This document shows, in pieces, positions 20,524 to 28,779 of a DNA stretch of 64,000 nt (positions are counted from its first letter, which is position 1; every line of letters begins with the position of its first letter). A program made the translations under genes and the position numbers. The notes beneath the pieces are model-generated. The model was not told the origin of the DNA. It ran no database searches and saw only the letters and a program-made list of their open reading frames with translations. Source of the DNA: Solimonas flava DSM 18980 (lineage in GTDB: Bacteria > Pseudomonadota > Gammaproteobacteria > Nevskiales > Nevskiaceae); NCBI RefSeq assembly GCF_000426685.1, contig NZ_AUFV01000003.1:62001-126000 (forward strand). Direction: 5' to 3'.

Positions 20524-21469
20524 CGCGCGCACCGCCGCCGAACGCCGCGAGCAGCGCGCCGCCCAGCGCCAGGCCGGACGCGAGCAGCAGCCACAGCGCC
20601 AGCGTGCGCGCGACCAGACGCAGCGCGCGCTCGATGCCGGCCGCGTCCGGCGCGGCGCCGGCGCCGAGCGCCGGCCGCGCCTTCCACACGCCGCGGTAGT
20701 GCGCGCCGCCGCCGAGCGCGAGCCCGAGACTGCCGGCGCCGCTGCTCATCACCGGCCCGCCGTTCGGGCTCTCGCAGGCGGGCGCCTGCTGCCGCCAGCA
20801 GCGCAACGCCGCGCGCGTGTCGCCGAGCACGGCGTAGCTGAGCGCGGTGAGGCGCGCCGGCACGTAGTTCAGCGCGTCGTCGAGGCGCGCCGCCGCCCAG
20901 CCGAACGCGCGCAGGCGCGGCGTGCGGTAGCCCCACATAGCGTCGAGCGTGTTGACAAGGCGGTAGGCGAGCGCGCCCGGCGCGCCGGCGACGGCGAACC
21001 AGAACAGCGCGCCGAACACGGCGTCGTTGCCGTTCTCGAGCACCGATTCGGTCGCCGCCGCGGCGACGCGCGGCGCGTCGAGATCCTGCGGGTCGCGGCT
21101 GACCATCGCGCCGACGCGCGCACGCGCCGCCGGCAGATCGCCCGCCTGCAGCGCGACGGCGACGCGCCGCGCATGCTCGCGCAGGCTGCGATGGCCGATG
21201 CAGGCGTACAGCAGGGCGACGCCGACGCTGAAGCCGAAGACCGGCACCGCCGCAAGCGCGGCGGCGGCCGCCACCGGCGGCACGACGAGCAGCAGCAGCG
21301 CGACGACGCCGCGCGCGCGGCGCGCGCAACCGCGGTTCAGCCAGGTTTCGGCGCCGGCGGCGAGACGCCCGTACGCGACCAGCGGATGGCCGCGGCGCGG
21401 TTCGCCGAGCGCCGCATCGAGCGCGATCGCGAGCAGCATCGCCAGCGCCGTCGCCGTCAGCCCGCTCAT
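20516..21469 (-). CDS. cbiB: Adenosylcobinamide-phosphate synthase
   Basis: 317-residue inner-membrane protein. CbiB hallmarks are the N-terminal LDAALGEPRRGHPLVAYGRL, then AAATESVLENGNDAVFGALFWF, LVNTLDAMWGYRTPRLRAFG, WAAARLDDALNYVPARLTAL and ESPNGGPVMSSGAGSLGLALGG. It attaches the aminopropanol (phosphate) made by CobD to adenosylcobyric acid. The ATG at 21469 overlaps the cobB stop (ATGA). Confidence 0.95.
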   Translation of the reverse strand: MSGLTATALAMLLAIALDAALGEPRRGHPLVAYGRLAAGAETWLNRGCARRARGVVALLLLVVPPVAAAAALAAVPVFGFSVGVALLYACIGHRSLREHARRVAVALQAGDLPAARARVGAMVSRDPQDLDAPRVAAAATESVLENGNDAVFGALFWFAVAGAPGALAYRLVNTLDAMWGYRTPRLRAFGWAAARLDDALNYVPARLTALSYAVLGDTRAALRCWRQQAPACESPNGGPVMSSGAGSLGLALGGGAHYRGVWKARPALGAGAAPDAAGIERALRLVARTLALWLLLASGLALGGALLAAFGGGARDA

Positions 21470-22761
21470 GCGCACGCTCCGAACAGGCGCGCCGTCGCCG
21501 CCGGGTTCGACGCGAAGTAGAAATGCACGTACGAGGCGGTCAGTGCGCCGCAGCGGTAGATCGACTCGCCGGCCGCGCCCTGCGCGTCCTGCGCGCGCAG
21601 CGCCGGCGTCAGCGCGGTCTCGAGCGTCGAGTAGTGGAAGCTGTGGCCGCGCAGGACGCCGGCGCCGAAATCGGCCTGCTGCAGCGCCAGCGCCTGCAGG
21701 CGCGGCTGCATCGTCGCCGTCGCGTCGAGCAGGCCGGCGAGCGGATGCGCGAGGCCGTCGCGGTCGACCAGCGCGCGGCACACCGCCATCAGCCCGCCGC
21801 ACTCGGCGAGGATCGGCCGGCCGGCGGCGTGATGCGCGCGCAGCGCGGCGAGCAGCGCGTGGTTCTGCGCGAGCCGCGCCGCGTACAGCTCCGGATAGCC
21901 GCCGGGCAGCCACAGCGCCTCGCAGTCCGGCAGCGCGGCGTCGTGCAGCGGCGAGAAGAAGCGCAGCTCGGCGCCGAGCGCGCGCAGGCAGTCGAGATTG
22001 GCCGGATAGATGAAGCCGAATGCCGCGTCGCGGGCGACGGCGATGCGCCGGCCGGCGAGCCGCGGCGGCACCGCCGGCGCCGGCTCCGGCGCGGCGAAGC
22101 GCACGCGCGGCAGCGCCGCGAAATCGAACGCGGCGCCGAGCGCATCGGCGGCGGCGTCGAGGCGCGCGTCCAGATCGGCGATCTCCGCGGCCTGCAGCAG
22201 CCCCAGATGCCGTTCCGGCAGCGCGTAGCGCGCATCGCGCGGCAGATGGCCGCGGCAGGCGAGGCCGTCGGGCAGGCCGGCACCGAGCATCCGCGCGTGC
22301 CGCGCGCCGCCGACGCGGTTGGCGAATACACCGTGCATCGGCAGGCCGTCGCGATAGCGCGCCAGGCCGTAGGCGACGGCGGCGAAGGTCTGCGCCATCG
22401 CCGACGCGTCGATCACGGCCAGCACCGGAATGCCGAAGCGCTGTGCCAGATCGGCGCTCGACGGCGTGCCGTCGTAGAGACCCATCACGCCTTCGACCAG
22501 CAGCAGATCGGCCTGCGCGGCCGCCTCGTGCAGAAGCGCGCGGCAGCCGGCTTCGCCGACCATCCACAGATCGAGCTGATGCACCGGCGCGCCGCTCGCG
22601 CGTTCGAGCAGCATCGGATCGAGAAAGTCCGGGCCGGTCTTGAACACACGCACGCGGCGACCCTCGCGCACGGCGCGGCGCGCCAGCGCCGCCGTCACCG
22701 TGGTCTTGCCCTGCCCGGAGGCGGGCGCGGCGATCAGCAGCGCAGGGCAGGACGCGCTCAC
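21466..22761 (-). CDS. cobB: Cobyrinic acid a,c-diamide synthase
   Basis: 431 residues. The N-terminal P-loop-type AAPASGQGKTTVTAALARR, FKTGPDFLDPMLLERASG and VEGVMGLYDGTPSSADLA are followed by a C-terminal glutaminase-like domain with LPGGYPELYAARLAQNH, ILAECGGLMAVCRAL (nucleophile Cys) and GHSFHYSTLE. It amidates the a and c side chains of (hydrogeno)cobyrinic acid. GTG is the likely start (22761), overlapping the cobO stop as GTGA. Its presence means the pathway here begins at cobyrinic acid; no corrin-ring genes are in the window. Confidence 0.93.
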   Translation of the reverse strand: MSASCPALLIAAPASGQGKTTVTAALARRAVREGRRVRVFKTGPDFLDPMLLERASGAPVHQLDLWMVGEAGCRALLHEAAAQADLLLVEGVMGLYDGTPSSADLAQRFGIPVLAVIDASAMAQTFAAVAYGLARYRDGLPMHGVFANRVGGARHARMLGAGLPDGLACRGHLPRDARYALPERHLGLLQAAEIADLDARLDAAADALGAAFDFAALPRVRFAAPEPAPAVPPRLAGRRIAVARDAAFGFIYPANLDCLRALGAELRFFSPLHDAALPDCEALWLPGGYPELYAARLAQNHALLAALRAHHAAGRPILAECGGLMAVCRALVDRDGLAHPLAGLLDATATMQPRLQALALQQADFGAGVLRGHSFHYSTLETALTPALRAQDAQGAAGESIYRCGALTASYVHFYFASNPAATARLFGACA

Positions 22762-23372
22762 AGCTCGATGCCCGGCTGCGCCTTGATGCCGGCCGCGAAC
22801 GCGTGCTTGAGCGCACCCATGTCGGTGACGGTGTCGGCGGCGGCGATCAGTTCCGGCGGCGCCGCGCGGCCGGTGACGACGACGTGCTGCAGCGGCGGCC
22901 GCGCGGCGAGCGCGGCGACGACTTCGCCGACCTCGAGGTAGCGGTGCTTGAGGGCGATGTTGAGCTCGTCGAGCACGACCAGCCCGAGCGCCGGATCGCG
23001 CAGCATCTCCCGCGTCACGTCCCAGGCGGCGCGCGCGGCGCGAATGTCACGCTCGCGGTCCTGCGTCTCCCAGGTGTAGCCCTCGCCCATGACGTGATAG
23101 CGGACCTGCGCGTAGCGCCGGAAGAAGCGCTCCTCGCCGGTTTGCCAGCGGCCCTTGATGTACTGCACGACGCCGACCTGCATGCCGTGGCCGAGCGCGC
23201 GCGCGACCATGCCGAACGCCGACGAACTCTTGCCCTTGCCGTTGCCGGTCAGCACCAGCAGCACGCCGCGCTCGGTCTGCGCCGCCGCGATCCTGCCGTC
23301 GACGACAGCCTTCTTGCGCTGCATGCGCGCGCGATGACGCGCGTCGAGACCGGCTTCGTCGTCGCGGCGCAT
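22758..23372 (-). CDS. cobO: Cob(I)yrinic acid a,c-diamide adenosyltransferase
   Basis: 204 residues. The CobA/CobO-type P-loop VLTGNGKGKSSSAFGMVARA is followed by VVQYIKGRWQTGEERFF, VMGEGYTWETQDRERDI, VVLDELNIALKHRYLEV and VVVTGRAAPPELIAAAD. It transfers adenosyl from ATP to the corrinoid cobalt. The ATG at 23372 is chosen for its typical MRRDDEAGLDARHRARM start; no strong Shine-Dalgarno is visible. A TTG overlapping the btuM stop (23402) is an in-frame alternative that would add about 10 residues and restore coupling. Confidence 0.93.
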   Translation of the reverse strand: MRRDDEAGLDARHRARMQRKKAVVDGRIAAAQTERGVLLVLTGNGKGKSSSAFGMVARALGHGMQVGVVQYIKGRWQTGEERFFRRYAQVRYHVMGEGYTWETQDRERDIRAARAAWDVTREMLRDPALGLVVLDELNIALKHRYLEVGEVVAALAARPPLQHVVVTGRAAPPELIAAADTVTDMGALKHAFAAGIKAQPGIEL

Positions 23373-23398
23373 GTCGCCGGCGTCCGCGGTCGCGTGGC

Positions 23399-23998
23399 TC
23401 AAGCCTGCGGCCGTTCGTCGCGGCCGCCGCGCCACTGCGGCAGCACCGCGGCGGCGACGATGTGCAGCAGCGCGATCAGGGCCAGATACGCCGGCGTGAC
23501 GGTGACGAAGTTGACGTAGTAGCGCGCGAAGCGCTGCAGATACTCGGCCAGGTTCGGCTCGGCGTAGCGGCCGCCGAGCCAGTAGAACGAACCGTTCGAG
23601 ATCAGATAGGCGAGATGGGTGGCGACGATCGCCGCGCCGGCAAAGCGCAGCAGCGTCCGCGGACGGAAGCGGTAGCCGCGGCGCAGCCACGCGCCGGCCA
23701 GCCACAGCGCGCCATGCGCCGGCACCAGAAAGGCGTAGGCCGGCGTCACGCAATAGTTGCTGATCCCGAGATGCTGGATGACGACGTAGTCGATCGCGAC
23801 CGCTTCGAGCATCAGCGCGGTGAACACCACGAGACCGCGGCGACCGGCGAAGTAGAAGCCGCCGGCGAAGAACGTCGCCCACGATGCATCGGGCAGTTGC
23901 GCGAAGTGCGCGTAGCGCGTGCTCAGCATCAGCAGCGCGAGCAGGCCGAAGATCGTCAGCGCCGCGGGACGGCTCAGATTCAAGGTGCTGTTCATGTG
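23399..23998 (-). CDS. btuM: BtuM-type inner-membrane vitamin B12 uptake protein
   Basis: 199 residues with about six hydrophobic segments. It matches the small B12 transporter family BtuM in size and in PDASWATFFAGGFYF near the N-terminus. The conserved GISNYCVTPAYAFLVPAHG has its cysteine at residue 82, the position used to ligate cobalt and de-cyanate cobalamin in the characterised Thiobacillus protein. It lies between btuB (outer-membrane receptor) and cobO under one riboswitch, giving outer- and inner-membrane import steps without BtuCDF. Recognition is from memory of the family, not from a search. Confidence 0.8.
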   Translation of the reverse strand, partial: HMNSTLNLSRPAALTIFGLLALLMLSTRYAHFAQLPDASWATFFAGGFYFAGRRGLVVFTALMLEAVAIDYVVIQHLGISNYCVTPAYAFLVPAHGALWLAGAWLRRGYRFRPRTLLRFAGAAIVATHLAYLISNGSFYWLGGRYAEPNLAEYLQRFARYYVNFVTVTPAYLALIALLHIVAAAVLPQWRGGRDERPQA

Positions 23999-24048
23999 GA
24001 CCTCCTGTTGAGCAAGAGGCCCGGCGCCGGACGGCGCCGGGCGCAGTT

Positions 24049-25935
24049 TCAGCCGGCCGGCGCGTAGCGCACGGTGAAGAACCAGCCGGTGCCGGGCGAG
24101 CCGTAGCCGGCAGCCGTCTGATAGTCCTTGTTCAGCACGTTGGCGGCCTTCGCCTGCAGCGTCCACGACGGCAGTACGCGCCAGTCGGCGCGCAGATCGA
24201 ACGTCGTGTAGCCGCCGAGCTTCACCGTGTTGGCGACGTTGTCGTAGCGCTCGCCGGACGCGAACACCGTCGTGCCGATCGAGAACGCGCGCCAGTCGTG
24301 GTCGAGATCGACGCGCGCCGTCTGCCGGGCGCGGCGCGGCAGCGCCTTGCCCTTGCCGGCGCCGTCGCTGCGGTTCTCGGCGTCGAGCCAGTTCAGGTAC
24401 AGCTGCGCGCGCAGTGCGTCGCGCTGCGCGCCGAGCTGGGCCTCGGCGCCGAGGATGCGCGCCTCGCCGATGTTGTCGGGCGCGCCGTAGTCGCCGCTCA
24501 GCGGGTTGTAGACGATCAGCTGGTCGACGGTCGTGCGGTAGCCGTTCAGCGCCCAGTTCCAGCGGCCGCCGGCGAAGCGGCCATCGCCGCCGGTGCTGAG
24601 CTCGACGCTGTGCGAGCTTTCCGGCGCGAGCGTCGCATTGCCGTAGCCCGGGTAGTAGAGATCGTTGAAGCTCGGCGCCTTGAACGCCGAGCCGTACGAG
24701 ACGCCGGCATGCAGGCCCTCGGACCAGCGATAGGCGTAGGCGACGGCGCCGGTGTCGTGCGTGCCGTACTGCTGGTTGTCGTCGTGGCGGCCGCTCAGCT
24801 GCAGCTCGTGGCCGGCGCGACGCAGCTGGTACTGCGCGAAGACGCCGGTGTTGTCGCGCGTGTCGACCGCGTAGGCGGTATCGCCGCCGACGCGGTCGTG
24901 CGTGAAGTCGACGCCGGCGCTGAGCATCTGGCCGGCGCCGACGCGCAGGTCGTTCTGCCAGGAATAGCTGTCGCGATAGGTCTCGATCGAACCGCGGTTG
25001 CGCGTCAGGCCGCCCATGTAGTCGTCGACCGGCGTGTCGTGGAACGAGTCGCCGAAGTCCTGGCTCTGGCCGGCGCCGAGCGTCACGTCCCAGACCGGCA
25101 GCGGCGAGAAGCGCGCGCGGCCGCCGAACAGCTGCTGGCGGTTGTAGGCCTCGTTGCTGTAGCTGCCGTCGTACTCGTTGTGACTGTCGGCGCGCAGGTA
25201 ATGCGCTTCGAGCGTCGCGCCGTTCGCGAAGGTCCAGCCGCTGTTCAGCGAGCCCGACGCGCTGCGGAAACCATCGTGATCCGGCTCGTCGCCGGCCGGC
25301 CTGACGTTGATGCCGTCGGTCGTCGAGCCGGCGAGACCGACGCTGTACCAGCCGCCGCGGCCGTAGCCGCCGCGCACGCTGCCTTCGACCTTGCCGCTGC
25401 CGTAGTTGCCGCCGCCGAGCGAGAACGCCGGCGTCAGCGCGCCGCCGGCGCTGCCGCGCCGGGTGAAGATCTGGATCACGCCGCCGATCGCCTCGGAGCC
25501 GTACAGGCTCGAACGCGGGCCGCGCACGATTTCGATGTGGTCGATCAGGTCGACCGGAATCTGCTCGTAGGCCGTGGTGCCGAGCGTCGCCGAACCGACC
25601 TTGAGGCCGTCGATCAGCACGACCAGATGATCGCCGTTGGTGCCGCGCATGAACAGCGAGCTCGCCTTGCCGGGGCCGCCGTTGCTGACGACGTTGACGC
25701 CGGGCAGGCCGACCAGCAGCGCCGGCAGATCGCGCGGCTGCAGGCGATCGATGTCCTCGCGGGTGATGACGGTGACCGGCGCCTGCGTCTCGCCGGCTTT
25801 CTCGGCGACGCGGCTGGCGGTGACGATGATGGTGTCCGGATCGGCCGCGGCGACTTCGAGCGGTGCGGCGGATTGGGCGTAGGCCGGCGCGACGCCGGCG
25901 GCGATGAGTGCAACGAGCGCCTTGTTGAAAGGCAT
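24049..25935 (-). CDS. btuB: TonB-dependent vitamin B12 receptor
   Basis: 628 residues. A signal peptide (LVALIAAGVAPAYAQ) and the TonB-box-like DTIIVTASRV are followed by a plug domain (APVTVITREDIDRLQPRDLP, FMRGTNGDHLVVLIDGLKV, EIVRGPRSSLYGSEAIGGVI) and a C-terminal beta-barrel ending WFFTVRYAPAG. The upstream cobalamin riboswitch and downstream btuM/cob genes identify the substrate as a corrinoid. The ATG at 25935 has GGGAG 8-12 bases upstream, next to a GC hairpin that may act as the expression platform. Confidence 0.95.
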   Translation of the reverse strand: MPFNKALVALIAAGVAPAYAQSAAPLEVAAADPDTIIVTASRVAEKAGETQAPVTVITREDIDRLQPRDLPALLVGLPGVNVVSNGGPGKASSLFMRGTNGDHLVVLIDGLKVGSATLGTTAYEQIPVDLIDHIEIVRGPRSSLYGSEAIGGVIQIFTRRGSAGGALTPAFSLGGGNYGSGKVEGSVRGGYGRGGWYSVGLAGSTTDGINVRPAGDEPDHDGFRSASGSLNSGWTFANGATLEAHYLRADSHNEYDGSYSNEAYNRQQLFGGRARFSPLPVWDVTLGAGQSQDFGDSFHDTPVDDYMGGLTRNRGSIETYRDSYSWQNDLRVGAGQMLSAGVDFTHDRVGGDTAYAVDTRDNTGVFAQYQLRRAGHELQLSGRHDDNQQYGTHDTGAVAYAYRWSEGLHAGVSYGSAFKAPSFNDLYYPGYGNATLAPESSHSVELSTGGDGRFAGGRWNWALNGYRTTVDQLIVYNPLSGDYGAPDNIGEARILGAEAQLGAQRDALRAQLYLNWLDAENRSDGAGKGKALPRRARQTARVDLDHDWRAFSIGTTVFASGERYDNVANTVKLGGYTTFDLRADWRVLPSWTLQAKAANVLNKDYQTAAGYGSPGTGWFFTVRYAPAG

Positions 25936-25950
25936 GGACGATCTCCCGGT

Positions 25951-25971
25951 GCCGTCGCCCCACGCGACGGC
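25951..25971 (-). promoter_or_regulatory. Hairpin near btuB ribosome-binding site
   Basis: In the mRNA sense GCCGTCGC and GCGACGGC pair around a four-to-five base loop. The hairpin ends three bases before the GGGAG Shine-Dalgarno (25943-25947). Its position between the riboswitch and the start suggests a role in translational control, but no anti-sequestering strand was worked out. Confidence 0.4.
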
Positions 25972-26069
25972 CAGTGGTCTTGGGTCGAAGACCGCGGGAG
26001 AAACCTTCGGGCAGGCGCGACCGGGAACGGATCTCGCCTGTTCCGGCAGCGCCCACCGCGAGCCTTCAC

Positions 26070-26245
26070 GTGATCCGGGCCGGTATCCGGGCTCGCGGTT
26101 TTGTCGATCCGCGCCTTCCCATGTCGGATGACACAGTGGCTCGTTGCGGACGACGACACGCTTACCGTTGCGGGGGCAGCGCCGGCCTGATCGTCGCCGC
26201 AAGGCGAACGACGCACCGGCTTCCCGTTTAACCGCACCGCCGGTG
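26070..26245 (-). ncRNA. Cobalamin (AdoCbl) riboswitch
   Basis: In the minus sense the conserved elements occur in the right order. These are AAACGGGAAGCCGGTGCG (about 26230-26213), the B12 box GCTGCCCCCGCAACGGTAAGC (26180-26160), GAGCCACTGTG (about 26142-26132), GGGAAGGC (26120-26113), and AGCCCGGATACCGGCC (about 26094-26079). It would switch off btuB and the following btuM-cob operon when B12 is plentiful. About 135 nt separate the aptamer from the btuB start. Confidence 0.93.
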
Positions 26246-26333
26246 AAAGGCGGCGCGGCACCTGGAACGGCGCGCACTGTATGCGAGCGCGCGCGGCGGA
26301 ACAAGCGCCGACCGGACGAGGCGGCGCCGCATC

Positions 26334-26339
26334 TACAAT
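26334..26339 (+). promoter_or_regulatory. Possible -10 element of yffB
   Basis: TACAAT lies 27 bases upstream of the ATG at 26366. No matching -35 was seen, so this is tentative. Confidence 0.3.
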
Positions 26340-26365
26340 GCGCCGCGTCCCTCATTTCGCGCCCC

Positions 26366-26722
26366 ATGATCACGCTCTACGGCATCAAGAACTGCGACAC
26401 CGTCCAGCGCGCCCGCCGCCGTCTCGACGACGACGGCATCGCCTATCGCTTCCACGACTTCAAGACCGAGGGCCTGAGCGCCGCGCTCGCGCAGCAGTGG
26501 CTCGACGCGCTCGGCGTCGACGTCGTCGTCAACCGCAAGGGCACGACCTGGCGCCGCCTCGACGAAGCCACGCGCGCCGGCCTCGACGCGTCGAACGCCG
26601 CCGCGCTGCTGGCGCGCGAGCCCTCGCTGGTCAAGCGCCCGGTGATCGTCTGGCCGGGCGGCATCCTCGCCGGCTTCGCAAAAAGCGACGAGGACGCGAT
26701 CGTCGCGCGCCTGCGCGGCTGA
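26366..26722 (+). CDS. ArsC/Spx-family YffB-like protein
   Basis: 118 residues. It begins ITLYGIKNCDTVQRARRRLDD, the ArsC-like thioredoxin-fold start with a single Cys in the KNCDT motif. It continues FHDFKTEG, VNRKGTTWRRLDE and SLVKRPVIVWPGGILAGF, the diagnostic KRP region. Homologues such as YffB bind glutathione and may act as a GSH-dependent thiol reductase; arsenate reduction is unlikely without ars genes. It stands alone downstream of the divergent B12 leader. Confidence 0.9.
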   Translation: MITLYGIKNCDTVQRARRRLDDDGIAYRFHDFKTEGLSAALAQQWLDALGVDVVVNRKGTTWRRLDEATRAGLDASNAAALLAREPSLVKRPVIVWPGGILAGFAKSDEDAIVARLRG

Positions 26723-26840
26723 AGCGCCGCGCGGCCACCTTCAGACCGCGAAGTACGGCGCCAGGCGACGGCGGCGGGATGCCGCGCGCGCGGCTCGACG
26801 AAACCGCGGCAGCAGGCCGCGGTTCTCCGTTCGTTGCCGT

Positions 26841-27599
26841 TCAGACCATGCCGCCGTTGGCGCGCAGCACCTGGCCGTTGATCCAGCCGCCGTCGGGGCC
26901 GATCAGGAACGCGACGCTCGCGGCAATCTCGTCCGGCGTGCCGAGCCGTTCGAGCGGGTTGAGCCTGGCGAGGCGCTCGATCAGCTCCGGCGACTTGCCG
27001 TCGAGGAACAGCTCGGTCGCGATCGGGCCCGGCGCCACCGCATTGACGGTGATCGAGCGGCCGCGCAATTCCTTGGCCAGCACCCCGGTCAGCGCTTCGA
27101 CCGCCGCCTTGCTCGCCGCGTAAATGCCGTAGCGCTCCAGGCGCAGGCCGAGCACGCTGGTCGAGAGGCTGACGATGCGGCCGCCGTCGCGCAGGCGCCG
27201 CGCGGCCTCGCGCAGGCCATTGAACGCCCCCTTGAGGTTGATCGCGATCTGGCGGTCGAACAGTTCGTCGCCGGCCTCGCCGATCGCCGCCAGCTGCATC
27301 ACGCCGGCGTTGTTGACGAGCACGTCGACGCCGCCGAACGCGGTCGCGGCGGCGTCGAACAGCTGCGCGACGGCGGCCGGATCGGCGACGTCGGCGCGCA
27401 CCGCGAGGCCGCGGCCGCCGGCGGCTTCGATCTCGTGCACGAGCGTTTCAGCGGCGGTGCGGCTGCCGGCGTAGTTGACGACGACGGCGTAGCCGTCGTG
27501 CGCGAGCCGGCGGGCGATGGCGGCGCCGATGCCGCGCGCGGCGCCGGTGACGATGGCGACGCGGGCGTTCGGGGTCTCCGGAATCCGGGGGACGTTCAT
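26841..27599 (-). CDS. SDR-family NAD(P)-dependent oxidoreductase
   Basis: 252 residues of classical SDR type. The cofactor motif TGAARGIGAAIA sits near residues 19-30; NNAGV, a catalytic Ser in VSLSTSVLG and YAASK (catalytic Tyr and Lys) are all present, as is the C-terminal GGWINGQVLRANGG. The substrate is unknown. It is divergent from a LysR regulator, and a 10-bp inverted repeat lies between them, so it is probably the regulator's target. Confidence 0.9.
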   Translation of the reverse strand: MNVPRIPETPNARVAIVTGAARGIGAAIARRLAHDGYAVVVNYAGSRTAAETLVHEIEAAGGRGLAVRADVADPAAVAQLFDAAATAFGGVDVLVNNAGVMQLAAIGEAGDELFDRQIAINLKGAFNGLREAARRLRDGGRIVSLSTSVLGLRLERYGIYAASKAAVEALTGVLAKELRGRSITVNAVAPGPIATELFLDGKSPELIERLARLNPLERLGTPDEIAASVAFLIGPDGGWINGQVLRANGGMV

Positions 27600-27664
27600 G
27601 GCAATGCTCCTGTAGCGGGAATGGCCTCATGGCCGACCCGCACAGGCTATGAATTCACGCTTTC

Positions 27665-27707
27665 CGGATAATCCCGCAGAATCCGCGAAGACCTTCCGGA
27701 TTATCCG
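27665..27707. promoter_or_regulatory. Paired LysR-type operator between SDR and lysR genes
   Basis: CGGATAATCC (27665-27674) and its exact inverse GGATTATCCG (27698-27707) are separated by 23 bp. Each half is itself a near-palindrome (CGGAT and ATCCG arms). The pair lies immediately upstream of lysR, 15 bp from its start, and about 66 bp from the SDR start. This is the usual layout for autoregulation plus control of the divergent gene. Confidence 0.55.
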
Positions 27708-27721
27708 AACAAAGGACGGCG

Positions 27722-28642
27722 ATGGACCGGATCGACGCGATGCGCCTCTACACCCGCGTGGTCGAGCGCCGCAGCTTCACGCTCGCCGCCGAGGACCTCG
27801 GCCTGCCGCGCTCGACGGCGACCGATGCGATCCAGGCGCTCGAAGCGCGGCTCGGCGTGCGCCTGCTGCAGCGCACGACCCGCCACGTGCGGCCGACGCT
27901 CGACGGCGAGGCCTACTACGCGCGCTGCCTGCAGCTGCTCGACGAGTTCGAGGACGCCGAGTCGGCGTTCCACGGCAAGAAGCCCGGCGGCCTGCTGCGC
28001 GTCGACGTGCACGGCACGCTGGCGCGCCGCTTCGTGCTGCCCGGCCTGCCGCGCTTCCTCGCCGAGTACCCGGAGCTGCAGCTGTACCTGAGCGAGGGCG
28101 ACCGCCTCGTCGATCTGGTCCGTGAGGGCATCGACTGCGTGCTGCGCGTCGGCACGCCGAGCGAACCGGAAATGGTCGCGCGCCGCGTCGCGACGCTGGC
28201 CGAAGTCAGCTGCGCCGCACCCGGCTATCTCACCCGGCACGGCGTGCCGGCCTCGCCGGATGCGCTCGACGGCCACCGTATGGTCGGCTTCCGCTCGTCG
28301 GCGAGCGGGCAGCTGCTGCCGCTCGAATTCACCGTCGACGGCGTCGTGCAGACGCGCCTGCTGCCGGCGACGGTCTCCGTCAACGGCGCCGAGAGCCTGG
28401 TCGCCGCCGCGCGCCTGGGCCTGGGCCTGATCCAGGTGCCGCGCTACCACGTCGAGGACGATCTGCGCCGCGGCACGCTGGTCGAGGTGCTGCCGCAGCA
28501 TCCGCCGTCGCCGTCGCCGGTCTCGCTGCTGTACCCGCGCAACCGGCATCTGTCGCCGCGCGTGCGCGTGTTCATCGACTGGGTGGTGCGCGCGTTCGAG
28601 GCGCAGCCGGACAGCGACGGCGTGGCGCGCGCCTCGACCTGA
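27722..28642 (+). CDS. LysR-family transcriptional regulator
   Basis: 306 residues. The winged helix-turn-helix covers residues 1-60 (MRLYTRVVERRSFTLAAEDL, LPRSTATDAIQALEARLG, LLQRTTRHVRPTLDGEAYY). It is followed by the periplasmic-binding-protein-like effector domain with GLLRVDVHGTLARRFVLPGL and IDCVLRVGTPSEPEMVARRV. It belongs to the CrgA-like group that often controls an adjacent divergent oxidoreductase. Divergent from the SDR at 26841-27599. Confidence 0.92.
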   Translation: MDRIDAMRLYTRVVERRSFTLAAEDLGLPRSTATDAIQALEARLGVRLLQRTTRHVRPTLDGEAYYARCLQLLDEFEDAESAFHGKKPGGLLRVDVHGTLARRFVLPGLPRFLAEYPELQLYLSEGDRLVDLVREGIDCVLRVGTPSEPEMVARRVATLAEVSCAAPGYLTRHGVPASPDALDGHRMVGFRSSASGQLLPLEFTVDGVVQTRLLPATVSVNGAESLVAAARLGLGLIQVPRYHVEDDLRRGTLVEVLPQHPPSPSPVSLLYPRNRHLSPRVRVFIDWVVRAFEAQPDSDGVARAST

Positions 28643-28741
28643 AGCCCGGCAACGGCGCGCGACTCCTGCGCAGCGCGCACACCGGGCCCCGGACTTCGGC
28701 GCCCGGACGTCGGCCCGGCGCGCCTCAATGGCGCCGGAGCC

Positions 28742-28779
28742 GCGCGGTCAGTGCGCCGTCGCGCGGTCAGTGCGCCGTC
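28742..28779. repeat. 19-bp tandem duplication at gene 3' end
   Basis: GCGCGGTCAGTGCGCCGTC occurs twice in direct succession (28742-28760 and 28761-28779). The repeat spans the stop codon of the tandem-domain protein: in coding sense the last codons plus TGA are duplicated just beyond the real stop. Confidence 0.85.

Noticed and set aside
26366-26722. Arsenate reductase
   Set aside because: The protein has the ArsC fold but matches the YffB subgroup and has no ars neighbours.
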